Of a stretch of DNA of 23,256 nucleotides, positions 12,848 to 20,419 are shown piece by piece; positions within the stretch are counted from its first letter, which is position 1; each line of letters opens with the position of its first letter. The notes under the pieces were generated by a model, which saw only the letters and a program-made list of their open reading frames with translations, did no database searches and had not been told where the DNA came from. The stretch lies in contig CAKTCY010000036.1 of the NCBI GenBank assembly GCA_934540955.1, forward strand, positions 1 through 23,256. The letters are read 5' to 3'. This stretch comes from an uncultured Faecalibacterium sp. GTDB taxonomy: Bacteria > Bacillota > Clostridia > Oscillospirales > Ruminococcaceae. The translations under genes were made by a program, and so were the position numbers.

Positions 12848-14146
12848 ATGACTAAAATCGATATCTTCTCCGGCTTCCTTGGTGCCGGCAAAACGACCCT
12901 GATCAAAAAGCTGATCACCGAGGCCTTTGCAGGCCAGCAGGTGGTGCTGATCGAGAACGAGTTCGGCGAGATCGGCATTGACGGCGGTTTCCTGAAGGAA
13001 AGCGGCATCCAGATCAACGAGCTGAACGCCGGCTGCATCTGCTGCTCTCTGGTGGGCGACTTCCGCACCGCTCTGCAGCAGGTGGTGGAGCAGTACCACC
13101 CCGACCGCATCGTCATCGAGCCCTCCGGCGTGGGCAAGCTGAGCGATGTGACCCGCGCCGTGGAGGGCGTGGCAGAGCATCTGGATGTGCAGCTGAACAG
13201 CTTTGTCACCGTGGCCGATGTGAACAAGGTCAAGATGTATATGAAGAACTTCGGCGAGTTCTACGATGACCAGATCAGCCACGCAAGCTGCATCCTGCTC
13301 AGCCGCACCCAGACCGCCAGCGAGGAAAAGATCGCCGCTGCCGTGGCAATGCTGCGGGAAAAGAACCCCACCGCCACCATCGTGACCACCGCATGGGATC
13401 ACCTGACCGGTGAGCAGATCCTGAAGGCTATGTCCACCAAGGACGACTTCAAGGCCGAGCTGATCGCCATGGCTGCCAAGGCAAACGAAGAGCACGCCCA
13501 CGAGGACGAGGAAGAAGAGCACGAGCATCACCATCATCACTACGATGAGAACGGTGTGTGCAGCTGCGGCCATCATCATGACCATGATGACGACGACGAC
13601 GAGGATGAGCACGAGCATCATCACCATGACCACGAGGAGCATGATCATGATCACGATGACCACTGCTGCTGCGGCCACCACCACGATCATGACGAGGATG
13701 ATGACGACGAGCATGAGCATGAGCATCATCACCATGACCATGACGAGCATGACCACGACCATGATGACCACTGCTGCTGCGGTCATGACCACGAGCATGA
13801 CCACGAGGAGCACGAGCATCATCACGACCATGACGGTCATTGCTGCTGCGGCCATCATCACGACCACCACGCCGATGAGGTGTTCACCAGCTGGGGCGTG
13901 GAGACGGCCCGCAAGTTCACCAAGGCTGAGGTGGAGCACGCCCTCACCGAGCTGGATACCGGCAATTACGGCATGATCCTGCGCAGCAAGGGCATCGTGG
14001 ACGGCGGTGCAGACGGCTGGCTGGAGTTCGACTATGTGCCCGGCGAGTGGGAGGTGCGCAGCCGCAGCGCAGACGTGGGCGGCAAGCTGGTGGTCATCGG
14101 CTCCAAGCTGAACGAGACCGCCATCGCCCAGCTGTTCGGCTGCTGA
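12848..14146 (+). CDS. CobW/G3E-family GTPase metallochaperone with an inserted His/Asp/Cys-rich repeat domain
   Basis: Predicted nucleotide-driven metal chaperone. 432 residues. The GTPase domain has the Walker A loop GFLGAGKTT (9-17), ENEFGEIGIDGG (37-47), the family's metal-binding CICC (63-66) and EPSGVGKLSD. The guanine-specificity motif, usually [NT]KxD, reads SRTQ (152-155). Residues ~216-341 are an insert with about 52 histidines, 11 cysteines and many Asp/Glu, in four tandem units that each begin CxCG (238, 273, 309, 332). The CobW C-terminal domain follows (about 345-432). Loops rich in His are common in this family between the two domains; one this long with repeated CCCG is exceptional. 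A second CobW gene follows after 36 bases. Zinc is the likeliest metal by family. Confidence 0.9.
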   Translation: MTKIDIFSGFLGAGKTTLIKKLITEAFAGQQVVLIENEFGEIGIDGGFLKESGIQINELNAGCICCSLVGDFRTALQQVVEQYHPDRIVIEPSGVGKLSDVTRAVEGVAEHLDVQLNSFVTVADVNKVKMYMKNFGEFYDDQISHASCILLSRTQTASEEKIAAAVAMLREKNPTATIVTTAWDHLTGEQILKAMSTKDDFKAELIAMAAKANEEHAHEDEEEEHEHHHHHYDENGVCSCGHHHDHDDDDDEDEHEHHHHDHEEHDHDHDDHCCCGHHHDHDEDDDDEHEHEHHHHDHDEHDHDHDDHCCCGHDHEHDHEEHEHHHDHDGHCCCGHHHDHHADEVFTSWGVETARKFTKAEVEHALTELDTGNYGMILRSKGIVDGGADGWLEFDYVPGEWEVRSRSADVGGKLVVIGSKLNETAIAQLFGC

Positions 14147-14182
14147 GAACCCCATTATTGAGAGAAGGAGCAACCATTTATT

Positions 14183-15145
14183 ATGGCAAAAGAGATCCCG
14201 GTCTACCTGTTTGTGGGCTTTCTGGAAAGCGGCAAGACCAAGTTTATTCAGGAGACCTTTGAAGACCCCAATTTCGACTCCGGCGACAAGACCCTGCTGC
14301 TGGTCTGCGAGGAGGGCGAAGAGGAATACAACGAGAAAAAGTTCGCCTTCCCCGGCGTGACCGTGAAGGTGCTGGAGGATAAGTCCGAGCTGAACCCCCA
14401 GAACCTTGCAAAGCTGGGCAAGGAAGCAGACGCAGGCCGCGTAGTCATCGAGTATAACGGAATGTGGCTGCTGCAGGACTTAGCTGAGGCGCTGCCCGAA
14501 AACTGGCTGGTGTACCAGTGCATCGCCACCGCCGACGGCACCACCGCCCTGACCTACGCCCGCGACAACTCCATGCGCAGCCTGATGCTGGACAAGATCG
14601 CCCGCAGCGAGCTGATCGTGTTCAACCGCGCCGAGGCCGTGAACAACGATGACGCCCGGCAGGAGCTGCACAAGCTGGTGCGGCAGGCCTCCCGCAAGTG
14701 CGATATCGCCTACGAGTTCAAGGACGGCAGCGTAGCCTACGACGATATCCCCGACCCGCTGCCCTTTGATATCAACGCTGACCCCATCGACATCCCGGAT
14801 GACGATTTCGGCATCTGGTACATGGACTGTCAGGACGAGCCCCAGAAGTACACCGGCAAGACGGTGCGTTTTCTGGCGCAGGTCTGCCAGACCAACCGCG
14901 CCGGCAAAAACAGCTTTGTGCCCGGCCGCTTTGCCATGACCTGCTGCGTGCAGGACATCCAGTTCGTGGGCTTCCCCTGCAGCTACGATGGCTACAAGGC
15001 GCTGGAGCAGCGCGCATGGGTGCGGGTGACCGCCAAGGTGGGGTACAAATTCCACAACATCTACCGGGGCAAGGGCCCGGTGCTGACCGCCGTGTCGGTG
15101 GAGCCCGCCGAAAAGCCCCTGGAAGAGGTCGTAACGTTCTCTTAA
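14183..15145 (+). CDS. CobW-like P-loop protein fused to a YcgQ/DUF1980-like domain
   Basis: 320 residues. The N-terminal ~190 residues resemble a CobW GTPase: P-loop GFLESGKT (12-19), CEEGEEEY (42-49) in place of the ENEFG motif, and NRAE (148-151) in place of NKxD. The CxCC metal site is missing. Residues ~212-308 match the C-terminal domain of YcgQ-type putative permease subunits (DUF1980 / TIGR03943) as I remember it: YTGKTVRFLAQV, then GRFAMTCC (248-255) and WVRVTAKV. So metal cysteines come from a different domain. AGAAGGAG precedes the start. It lies between the His-rich CobW gene and a small acidic membrane protein, in one operon. It probably works with the upstream GTPase in metal delivery. 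Confidence 0.8.
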   Translation: MAKEIPVYLFVGFLESGKTKFIQETFEDPNFDSGDKTLLLVCEEGEEEYNEKKFAFPGVTVKVLEDKSELNPQNLAKLGKEADAGRVVIEYNGMWLLQDLAEALPENWLVYQCIATADGTTALTYARDNSMRSLMLDKIARSELIVFNRAEAVNNDDARQELHKLVRQASRKCDIAYEFKDGSVAYDDIPDPLPFDINADPIDIPDDDFGIWYMDCQDEPQKYTGKTVRFLAQVCQTNRAGKNSFVPGRFAMTCCVQDIQFVGFPCSYDGYKALEQRAWVRVTAKVGYKFHNIYRGKGPVLTAVSVEPAEKPLEEVVTFS

Positions 15146-15173
15146 CGTTTCTTTATAACAAGGAGGTTCTGGT

Positions 15174-15620
15174 ATGAAAACTCTGTTCCGTATTCTTGGC
15201 ACGGCTGCTGCCGTGGCCGTCACCGGCGCTGCCATCGTGGTGCTGGACAAGATCCTGAACCAGAAAGACCCGCTCCATGTGGAGGAGGTCGAGTTCCCGG
15301 AGGAAGCCGAAAAGGACGCCGAGGAGGCCGAAAAGACCGCCGAGGCCTACGCAGAGGCCGAGGCCAAGGAAGAGGCAAAGGCTGCCGATGCCGCCGCAGA
15401 AGCTGCACCGGAGGCACCCGCCCCTGCCGAGGACGCACCCCAGACCCAGCCGGAGACCGCCGCCGAGCGCCCGGTGTACGACCCCGAGGCCCCGAACGCC
15501 AACCCCGTGGAGGCCGGCCCCGCCGTTGCCCCCAAGGACGAGAGCGGCAAGTTTGATGCCACCAAGATCGCCGATGCCAACGATTTCGGCGACTGGGAGG
15601 AGCAGGGCTGCAAGGGCTGA
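15174..15620 (+). CDS. Small membrane-anchored acidic protein of unknown function
   Basis: 148 residues, not recognised. One N-terminal hydrophobic segment (about 5-25, TLFRILGTAAAVAVTGAAIVV) is preceded by Lys and Arg, so it is probably a membrane anchor with the rest outside. Residues ~38-100 are almost only Glu, Ala, Lys and Pro (EEAEKDAEEAEKTAEAYAEA and similar), helical or coiled-coil, then a Pro-rich spacer. The end, FDATKIADANDFGDWEEQG, is the only complex part and may bind a partner. AGGAGG lies 6 bases before the start. It is third in the CobW operon, 28 bases after the fusion gene and before a strong terminator. The acidic tail could bind metal cations. Confidence 0.75.
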   Translation: MKTLFRILGTAAAVAVTGAAIVVLDKILNQKDPLHVEEVEFPEEAEKDAEEAEKTAEAYAEAEAKEEAKAADAAAEAAPEAPAPAEDAPQTQPETAAERPVYDPEAPNANPVEAGPAVAPKDESGKFDATKIADANDFGDWEEQGCKG

Positions 15621-15645
15621 GCCCCGGACAGAACCAAAGCATGAC

Positions 15646-15690
15646 AAAGCACCCCGGAAGCGCTGCGGCGCTTCCGGGGTGCTTTTGCTT
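15646..15690. terminator. Strong terminator between the CobW operon and the enolase-superfamily gene
   Basis: A perfect 18-bp stem (15646-15663 / 15668-15685) with a TGCG loop is followed on the plus strand by TTTTGCTTTT. It also lies just past the stop of the minus-strand gene at 15699 and probably serves both. Confidence 0.85.
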
Positions 15691-15698
15691 TTACAGGT

Positions 15699-16877
15699 TT
15701 ATCGGACAACTGCAATATCCGAGTGGTTCAGCACATAATCTGTAAAATCCACACCGATGCCCGGGGTCTCCGGGGCGGTGAAGTAGCCGTTTACCGGCTG
15801 AACGACCGGCGTGACCAGCTGGGTATACTCGTCCAGCAGGGTCTTTTGGTGATGCTCGTGGATGATAAAGTTGGGGATAGCGGTCTCGGCGTGGACGGCT
15901 GCCATCTCGGCGATGCCGGTACCGGCGGTGTGTGCCTGCACGGTAATGTCGTACACATGGGCGGCGGCAGCGATCTTCAAGAACTCGGTCAGACCGCCGC
16001 AGCTGCCGATATCGGGCTGAATGACATCCAGCGCCCGCTTTTCGATGAAGGGACGGTAGCCCCAGCGGCTGTAAATGCGCTCGCCGGCTGCCAGCGGGAT
16101 GGCGGTCTTGTCCTTGACGGCAAGGGTCAGCTCCGGGTTCAGCGGGGTGTTGACCTCCTCGTAGAAATAGATGTTATAGGGCTCCAGCGCCTGCGCAAGC
16201 TGGATGGCTGCGCCGGTGTCGGTGTTGGCGTGGTTCTCAATGATGATATCCACGTCCGGGCCCACCGCCTCGCGGATGGCGGCAACGCGGGCAATGCCCA
16301 GCCGCAGCGTCTGCTGGGAGAGACGCCCGGTCAGCCCCTCGCGCACCAGCTGCCCCTCGGCGTTGTGTGCCAGCACGTCCACCTTGATGGCGTCGTAGCC
16401 GTCCTCCACGGCGCGGCGGGCTTCGGCGGCGTACTGCTCCACCGAGGTCAGCACCAAGCGCCCCGGGTGGTTCCAGCCAAATTGGGTCTGACTGGCGTAG
16501 GCACGCACCTTTTCGCGGGTCTTGCCGCCCAGCAGCTGGTACAGCGGCACGCCCAGCGCCTTGGCCTTGATATCCCACAGCGCAATGTCGATGGCGCTGA
16601 TGCCGGAGAACACCACCGTGCCGCCGCCCTGTCCCCAGAAGGTGTGCTTGAAAAAGTCCTCCCAGATGGCCTCGGTGCGGAACGGGTCCTTGCCGATGAT
16701 GCGGGCAGCCAGCTCCTTGACCATGGCGGCACCGGCGGCACCGCCCACGCCGTAGGCAAGACCCACCTCGCCTACACCGTAAATGCCCTCGTCGGTATCC
16801 ACCCGCACCAGAATGGGACGCTGCCCGGTGGTGGGGCGCTTGTGGACGTGATAGATCGTGACCTGTGTGATCTTCAT
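15699..16877 (-). CDS. Enolase-superfamily (mandelate racemase type) acid-sugar dehydratase, galactonate-dehydratase-like
   Basis: Predicted to dehydrate an aldonic acid to a 2-keto-3-deoxy acid with magnesium. 392 residues. The metal ligands are Glu214 (IENH), Glu240 (FYEE) and Glu266 (AGER), spaced 26 and 26. His216, His316 (VQAHTAG) and Glu341 also fall where E. coli D-galactonate dehydratase has its catalytic residues: the residue numbers I recall (183, 185, 209, 235, 285, 310) match with a constant offset of 31. The first ligand is Glu rather than Asp, so the exact substrate may differ. AAAGGAG overlapping the upstream stop precedes the start by 10 bases. It is the last gene of the transporter operon, suggesting the transporter brings in its substrate. 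Confidence 0.87.
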   Translation of the reverse strand: MKITQVTIYHVHKRPTTGQRPILVRVDTDEGIYGVGEVGLAYGVGGAAGAAMVKELAARIIGKDPFRTEAIWEDFFKHTFWGQGGGTVVFSGISAIDIALWDIKAKALGVPLYQLLGGKTREKVRAYASQTQFGWNHPGRLVLTSVEQYAAEARRAVEDGYDAIKVDVLAHNAEGQLVREGLTGRLSQQTLRLGIARVAAIREAVGPDVDIIIENHANTDTGAAIQLAQALEPYNIYFYEEVNTPLNPELTLAVKDKTAIPLAAGERIYSRWGYRPFIEKRALDVIQPDIGSCGGLTEFLKIAAAAHVYDITVQAHTAGTGIAEMAAVHAETAIPNFIIHEHHQKTLLDEYTQLVTPVVQPVNGYFTAPETPGIGVDFTDYVLNHSDIAVVR

Positions 16878-16892
16878 AAGGCAGTTTCTCCT

Positions 16893-17648
16893 TTAAATCG
16901 TGTACTGGTCGGGCTGGGGCTCGTCCTTATGGTGCACCACCCGGTCCAGAATTTTTTGTTCGTAGTATGCAAAGGACTGATCCCGCTCCCGGGGGCGTGC
17001 CAGCTCGATGGACTGATCCATGGTGATCTCGCCCTCCTCGATCAGGATGACCCGGTCGGCCAGATACACAGCCTCGCCCACATCGTGGGTGACCAGCAGG
17101 GCGGTGATGCCTTTTTCTGCCCACAGCCGCTCGATCAGGGTCTGCATCTCCATGCGGGTCAGCGCATCCAGCGCGCCCAGCGGCTCGTCCAGCAGCAAAA
17201 TCTTGGGGTCGGAGGCCAGTGCGCGCGCCAGCGCCACACGCTGCTTCTGCCCGCCGGAAAGGATGCCCGGGAACTCGTCTGCCCGGTCGGCCAGACCTAC
17301 CAGCCGCAGCGCATCCAATGCGGCGGCGCGGCTGTGGTCAGAGGCAAACAGCGCCACGTTTTCCCAGATGCGCTTCCACGGCAGCAGACGCGGCTCCTGA
17401 AACAGGAATTTGACCGGCGTATCTGCGGCCTTGACCTGCTGCCCATCGATCTCCACCGTGCCGGAGGTGGGGGCGTCCAGCTGGGAGATGATGCGCAGCA
17501 GAGTGCTTTTGCCGCAGCCGGAGCGCCCTACGATGGCAATAAATTCGCCGGGGGCTACGGTCAGGTCGACACCCTTGAGTACTTTATGGTCCCCGAACTG
17601 CTTGGTGATGCCGCGCAGCGCAAGGCGCGGTGTAGTTGTTGCGGCCAT
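16893..17648 (-). CDS. ABC transporter ATPase, nitrate/sulfonate/taurine (SsuB/TauB) type
   Basis: Energises import with the permease at 17651-18415. 251 residues from the ATG at 17648; the frame extends to 17852 but the extra part is a shadow of the permease gene and lacks a ribosome site. Motifs in order: Walker A GRSGCGKST, Q-loop LFQEPRLLPW, signature LSGGQKQR, Walker B ILLLDEPLGALD, switch TLLVTHD-like ALLVTHD. The LLPW after the Q-loop glutamine is typical of the SsuB/TauB/NrtD group. The start overlaps the ribosome site GGGAGGGG in the permease's last codons, with 2 bases between stop and start, so the two are translationally coupled. Confidence 0.93.
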   Translation of the reverse strand: MAATTTPRLALRGITKQFGDHKVLKGVDLTVAPGEFIAIVGRSGCGKSTLLRIISQLDAPTSGTVEIDGQQVKAADTPVKFLFQEPRLLPWKRIWENVALFASDHSRAAALDALRLVGLADRADEFPGILSGGQKQRVALARALASDPKILLLDEPLGALDALTRMEMQTLIERLWAEKGITALLVTHDVGEAVYLADRVILIEEGEITMDQSIELARPRERDQSFAYYEQKILDRVVHHKDEPQPDQYTI

Positions 17649-17650
17649 GG

Positions 17651-18415
17651 TCAGCCCCTCCCTTCTTTGCGCCAGACCAGCAGCCTGCGCTCCAGAAGCG
17701 AAGCCAGCTGATCCGACAGCACACCCAGAATACCGTACAGGATCACGCCCAGCACGATGACATCCATCAGCATATATTCGCGGGCGTTGGTGACCATGTA
17801 GCCGATGCCGGATTTTGCGGCCACCGTCTCGGCCACGATCAGGGTGACCCACATGCGGCCCAGCGACTGGCGCAGACCCACCAGAATGGACGGGAACGCA
17901 CCGGGAAAAATGACGTGCCGGAACAGCGCAAAGCCGCGCAGGCCGTAGGCCTTTGCCATTTCCAGCAGGGAGGCGTCAATGTAGCGGATGCCGTGGAAGG
18001 TGTTGAGGTAGATGGAGAAAAAGGTGCCGATGGCCACCAGCACGATCTTGGTGGCCTCGCCGATGCCCAGCCACACGAGGATGAGGGGCATCATGGCAAG
18101 GTAGGGCACATTGCGCACCATCTGCACCGGGGTGTTCAGCAGCTTTTCTGCCGTGGGCGAAAGGCCGTTGACCACGCCCAGCACAAAGCCGATGCTGCCG
18201 CCCAGCGCCAGACCCGCAAAGGCACGCACGGTGCTGATGCGGATATTTTCCAGCAGGGTGCCGTTGCGCAGCAGGCGCAGAAAGGCCTTCCACACGGCGG
18301 CGGGGGAGGGGATCAGGCTTGCACCGGTGGCGTGCAGAGTGGCCAGTGTCCACACCGCCAGAAGCGCCACCGGCACCACAAAGGGCAGGATACGGTTCAG
18401 CAGCTTGCGATCCAT
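17651..18415 (-). CDS. ABC transporter permease, SsuC/TauC type
   Basis: Inner-membrane channel of the importer. 254 residues with about six hydrophobic segments. The cytoplasmic ATPase-contacting loop is EMAKAYGLRGFALFRHVIFPGAFPSI in the second half (EAA motif variant), as expected for the family. Other family landmarks are PSPAAVWKAF near the N-terminus and LGRMWVTLIVAE. It is 12 bases after the binding-protein gene and 2 bases before the ATPase gene. Confidence 0.92.
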   Translation of the reverse strand: MDRKLLNRILPFVVPVALLAVWTLATLHATGASLIPSPAAVWKAFLRLLRNGTLLENIRISTVRAFAGLALGGSIGFVLGVVNGLSPTAEKLLNTPVQMVRNVPYLAMMPLILVWLGIGEATKIVLVAIGTFFSIYLNTFHGIRYIDASLLEMAKAYGLRGFALFRHVIFPGAFPSILVGLRQSLGRMWVTLIVAETVAAKSGIGYMVTNAREYMLMDVIVLGVILYGILGVLSDQLASLLERRLLVWRKEGRG

Positions 18416-18427
18416 GGAAAAGCCTCC

Positions 18428-19486
18428 TCAGTACTGGGGCAGGGCGGCAAGCTCTGCGTCAAAGGAATGGTCGAACAGCGGGGCAGCCTCGATGGGGGAA
18501 GCGAACACCCCCAGCTTATAGAAGGTATCGGCAATATCCTGCTCGGAAGCGATGGTCTCGTCACTGACGGGGCGCACGCTCAGATGGGTCTGGGCTTCCT
18601 CCTCGGTAAAGCGCTCCAGCACATCGTCCTTGTCCTCGCCGGTCAGGTCGGCGTAGAATTTGGCATACGCCTCGGGGTTCTGGCGTGCCCACTCGGCGGC
18701 TTCGTTGTAGCGGCTCAGCCAGTCCACAAGGGCGGCGTGGGCGGCGGCATCCGCAATGGAGTCCGGGGTGGCGTACCAGTAGTAGTCGCCGCTGAGGATG
18801 TCGGCGGCAGAGCGCAGGGTGGTGCAGCCCTTGGCCTTTGCGGTGCGGATGGCGTTGCCGTAGCTGGCAAGGGCGTCCACCTCACCGGTCAGCACAGCGG
18901 ACAGGCCGTCCGAGGTGGTCAGGGCAACGGCGTCGATGTCCGTCCATTCCAGCCCGGCTTCCTCCAGCATCTTTTCCAGGAAGTAGTGGGCGGTGGTGTT
19001 CTTGACGTAGCCCACGGTCTTGCCCTTCAGCTGTGCTACCTCGGTCAGGGTCGAGCCCGCCGGGATGATCAGCTCCTGATCCAGCGTGTGCATCCGGCGC
19101 ACGCCGATGATCTTGAAGTTGCCGCCGTTGGCAGCCTGACTGGCGGCAAGGGGCGGGATCTGGCTGCCGGTGCCCAGATCGATCTGCCCGGCAGCCAGCG
19201 CCTCCATGACCAGATTGCCGCCCTGCAGCACGGTGAAGTCCACCTTGTAGGGGGTATCGTCCAGCCCTGCGGCCTGCACAAGGCCATGACCGTTGGAGGC
19301 AGAGGCTGCTGCAATGCGCAGGGTCACGCCGGAAAGGTCGATGCCGGAGGCAACTGCGCTGCCGGAAGCCGCCGATGCCGCGGAGGAAGCAGCGGAGGAG
19401 GTGCCGCCGCAGGCGGTCAGGGCGGCGGCAGCAGCGGCTGCGCCCAGAACGGAAAGGAACTGACGGCGGGAAATACGGTTTTTCAT
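18428..19486 (-). CDS. ABC transporter substrate-binding lipoprotein, NitT/TauT (SsuA) type
   Basis: Captures the transported solute. 352 residues. N-terminus MKNRISRRQFLSVLG with a hydrophobic run and lipobox LTAC: a twin-arginine-like motif plus lipid anchor, the same combination as the binding protein at 1-1421. A Ser/Ala linker follows. The mature domain has the family's LRIAAASASNGHGLVQAAGL, LVMEALAAGQIDLGTGS, LKGKTVGYVKNTTAHYFLEKML and VDALASYGNA. The start codon is one base after the stop of the DUF1847 gene, with GGAGG inside that gene. Family members bind sulfonates, nitrate, bicarbonate, pyrimidine precursors and others, so the ligand is open; genome context here suggests a sugar acid or other carboxylate. 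Confidence 0.92.
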   Translation of the reverse strand: MKNRISRRQFLSVLGAAAAAAALTACGGTSSAASSAASAASGSAVASGIDLSGVTLRIAAASASNGHGLVQAAGLDDTPYKVDFTVLQGGNLVMEALAAGQIDLGTGSQIPPLAASQAANGGNFKIIGVRRMHTLDQELIIPAGSTLTEVAQLKGKTVGYVKNTTAHYFLEKMLEEAGLEWTDIDAVALTTSDGLSAVLTGEVDALASYGNAIRTAKAKGCTTLRSAADILSGDYYWYATPDSIADAAAHAALVDWLSRYNEAAEWARQNPEAYAKFYADLTGEDKDDVLERFTEEEAQTHLSVRPVSDETIASEQDIADTFYKLGVFASPIEAAPLFDHSFDAELAALPQY

Positions 19487-19487
19487 T

Positions 19488-20213
19488 TTACTTGTCCTCC
19501 TCGGGCTTATAATCCTTGGGTGCAGTGGCCGGGTCCAGCTCGTACTTGCTCTTGGGCAGGTCGGCGGTCAGCAGCCGCTTGTAGTAGGAGCCGGTGGTAT
19601 ACAGCGCACCGGCGGGGTTATGGCAGAGCACGCGGTCCTTGACGATAAGGTAGGTGACCGGCGCTTTGGAGTGCTTGATGAACAGGGTATCATGGCCTAC
19701 GCACAGACCCATGATGATGTTCAGGTCGGTGCCGGCCTTGTTCAAAATCTCGGCCTGCAGCACCGGGTTGCAGAAGGCTTCAAACTTGCCGGGCTGCAGC
19801 TTGCCCTCCTCCGGGATGCCGATCTCGGTCTTATCGTGGGAGCCCACCTTGCAGGCTACGCCGTAGACCTCGATGCCCTTGGCGCGGGCTACCTTGGCAA
19901 AGGCGTTGCACTCGTTCAGCAGGCCGATGCAGGTGGCTACGCCCACCTTTTTGTAGCCCATGCGCTTGATGAACAGCAGCGTTTCCTCCACGCGGGTGGC
20001 GCGGCCGTAAAATTCGCCCTCGATGCTGGCAGCGGTCAGCGCGATCTTGCGGTCGGTGCGGCTGTGCCGGTAGTGGTGCAGGGTCTTTTCCACAAGCTCG
20101 GTGTCGCCGGTGCTGGTCAGGCACTCCTTGGGGTAGGCTTTCAGGTGGTTGGCGCAGTTGCCCACCGCGCAGTTTGCGCAGCTGAAATTGCAGGTCTTGA
20201 TCTCGTCACTCAT
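19488..20213 (-). CDS. DUF1847 family cysteine-rich protein, function unknown
   Basis: 241 residues from the ATG at 20213; GAGGG precedes it by about 9 bases. The frame runs up to 20297 but that part lies across a leader terminator and is not credible. The N-terminus has five cysteines, Cys8, Cys12, Cys15, Cys20 and Cys31, a likely metal or Fe-S site, which matches the DUF1847 family as I know it. More cysteines occur in VGVATCIGLLNECNAF, GVACKVG, EAFCNPV, MGLCVGHD and VLCHNPAG, and FIKRMGYKKVGVATCIG resembles a nucleotide- or cofactor-binding turn. It is the first gene of the transporter and dehydratase operon, one base before the binding-protein gene, so it should serve the same pathway, perhaps as a redox or metal factor. 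Confidence 0.82.
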   Translation of the reverse strand: MSDEIKTCNFSCANCAVGNCANHLKAYPKECLTSTGDTELVEKTLHHYRHSRTDRKIALTAASIEGEFYGRATRVEETLLFIKRMGYKKVGVATCIGLLNECNAFAKVARAKGIEVYGVACKVGSHDKTEIGIPEEGKLQPGKFEAFCNPVLQAEILNKAGTDLNIIMGLCVGHDTLFIKHSKAPVTYLIVKDRVLCHNPAGALYTTGSYYKRLLTADLPKSKYELDPATAPKDYKPEEDK

Positions 20214-20274
20214 AATTACTTTCCCTCTCTTGGATCCTTCTCTTTTCCGGTGTGCCTGCCGCATTGCAGGCAAC

Positions 20275-20306
20275 AAAAAACCGGGGGCTTTTGGCAAAGC
20301 TCCCGG
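20275..20306 (-). terminator. Intrinsic terminator inside the operon leader
   Basis: Minus strand: CCGGGAGCTTT (20306-20296), loop GCCA, AAAGCCCCCGG (20291-20281), one mismatch, then T6 (20280-20275). It lies about 60 bases before the DUF1847 start and about 230 bases after the promoter, so it can only act by attenuating the operon. Confidence 0.8.
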
Positions 20307-20418
20307 GCGAAAACAAACTGACCTTTTGCCGAAACGGGACGATATTATCCCCGTCTCAGCTTTTCTGCGGGCACAGCGGCAAAGCCCTGTGCCCGGTCAG
20401 CGCAATACGCCCGGGAGC
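20296..20418 (-). ncRNA. Candidate riboswitch-like attenuator domain in the operon leader
   Basis: In transcript order (minus strand): P1 5' strand GCTCCCGGGCG (20418-20408); P2 5' CTGACC (20400-20395); P3 GGGCACAG (20394-20387) with CTGTGCCC (20376-20369); joining GCAGAAAAGCTGAG; P4 ACGGG (20354-20350) with CCCGT (20338-20334); P2 3' GGTCAG (20323-20318); P1 3' strand CGCCCGGGAGC (20309-20299). P1 is a perfect 11 bp. Its 3' strand shares 8 bases with the 5' arm of the terminator at 20275-20306, so P1 and the terminator exclude each other: stable P1 means read-through. TTTGCCG in the P3 loop is also complementary to CGGCAAA before P2 3'. No known class was recognised; ligand unknown. Confidence 0.6.
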
Positions 20419-20419
20419 A

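Noticed and set aside
13491..13873. CRISPR-like or satellite repeat in the CobW gene
   Set aside because: The repetition follows codons for His, Asp and Cys in one continuous frame; there are no spacer units.
17649..17852. N-terminal extension of the ABC ATPase to 17852
   Set aside because: It lies wholly inside the permease gene in another frame, and the start at 17648 has a strong ribosome site and normal family length.
20214..20297. N-terminal extension of the DUF1847 gene to 20297
   Set aside because: The extra codons overlap the leader terminator and its T-tract region, and the ribosome site fits the ATG at 20213.
20296..20312. Guanidine-I (ykkC) riboswitch, because GCCCGGGAG occurs near the end and these RNAs often precede SsuABC-type transporters
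   Set aside because: The CTAGGGTTCC-type and GGTCCGAGA-type conserved segments are absent; the shared string is part of P1 and the terminator.
20296..20418. TPP riboswitch, because GCTGAGA occurs in the leader
   Set aside because: The other invariant TPP segments (the GAACCTGAT-type strand and the GAAGGGA-type end) are missing, and the helix arrangement differs.
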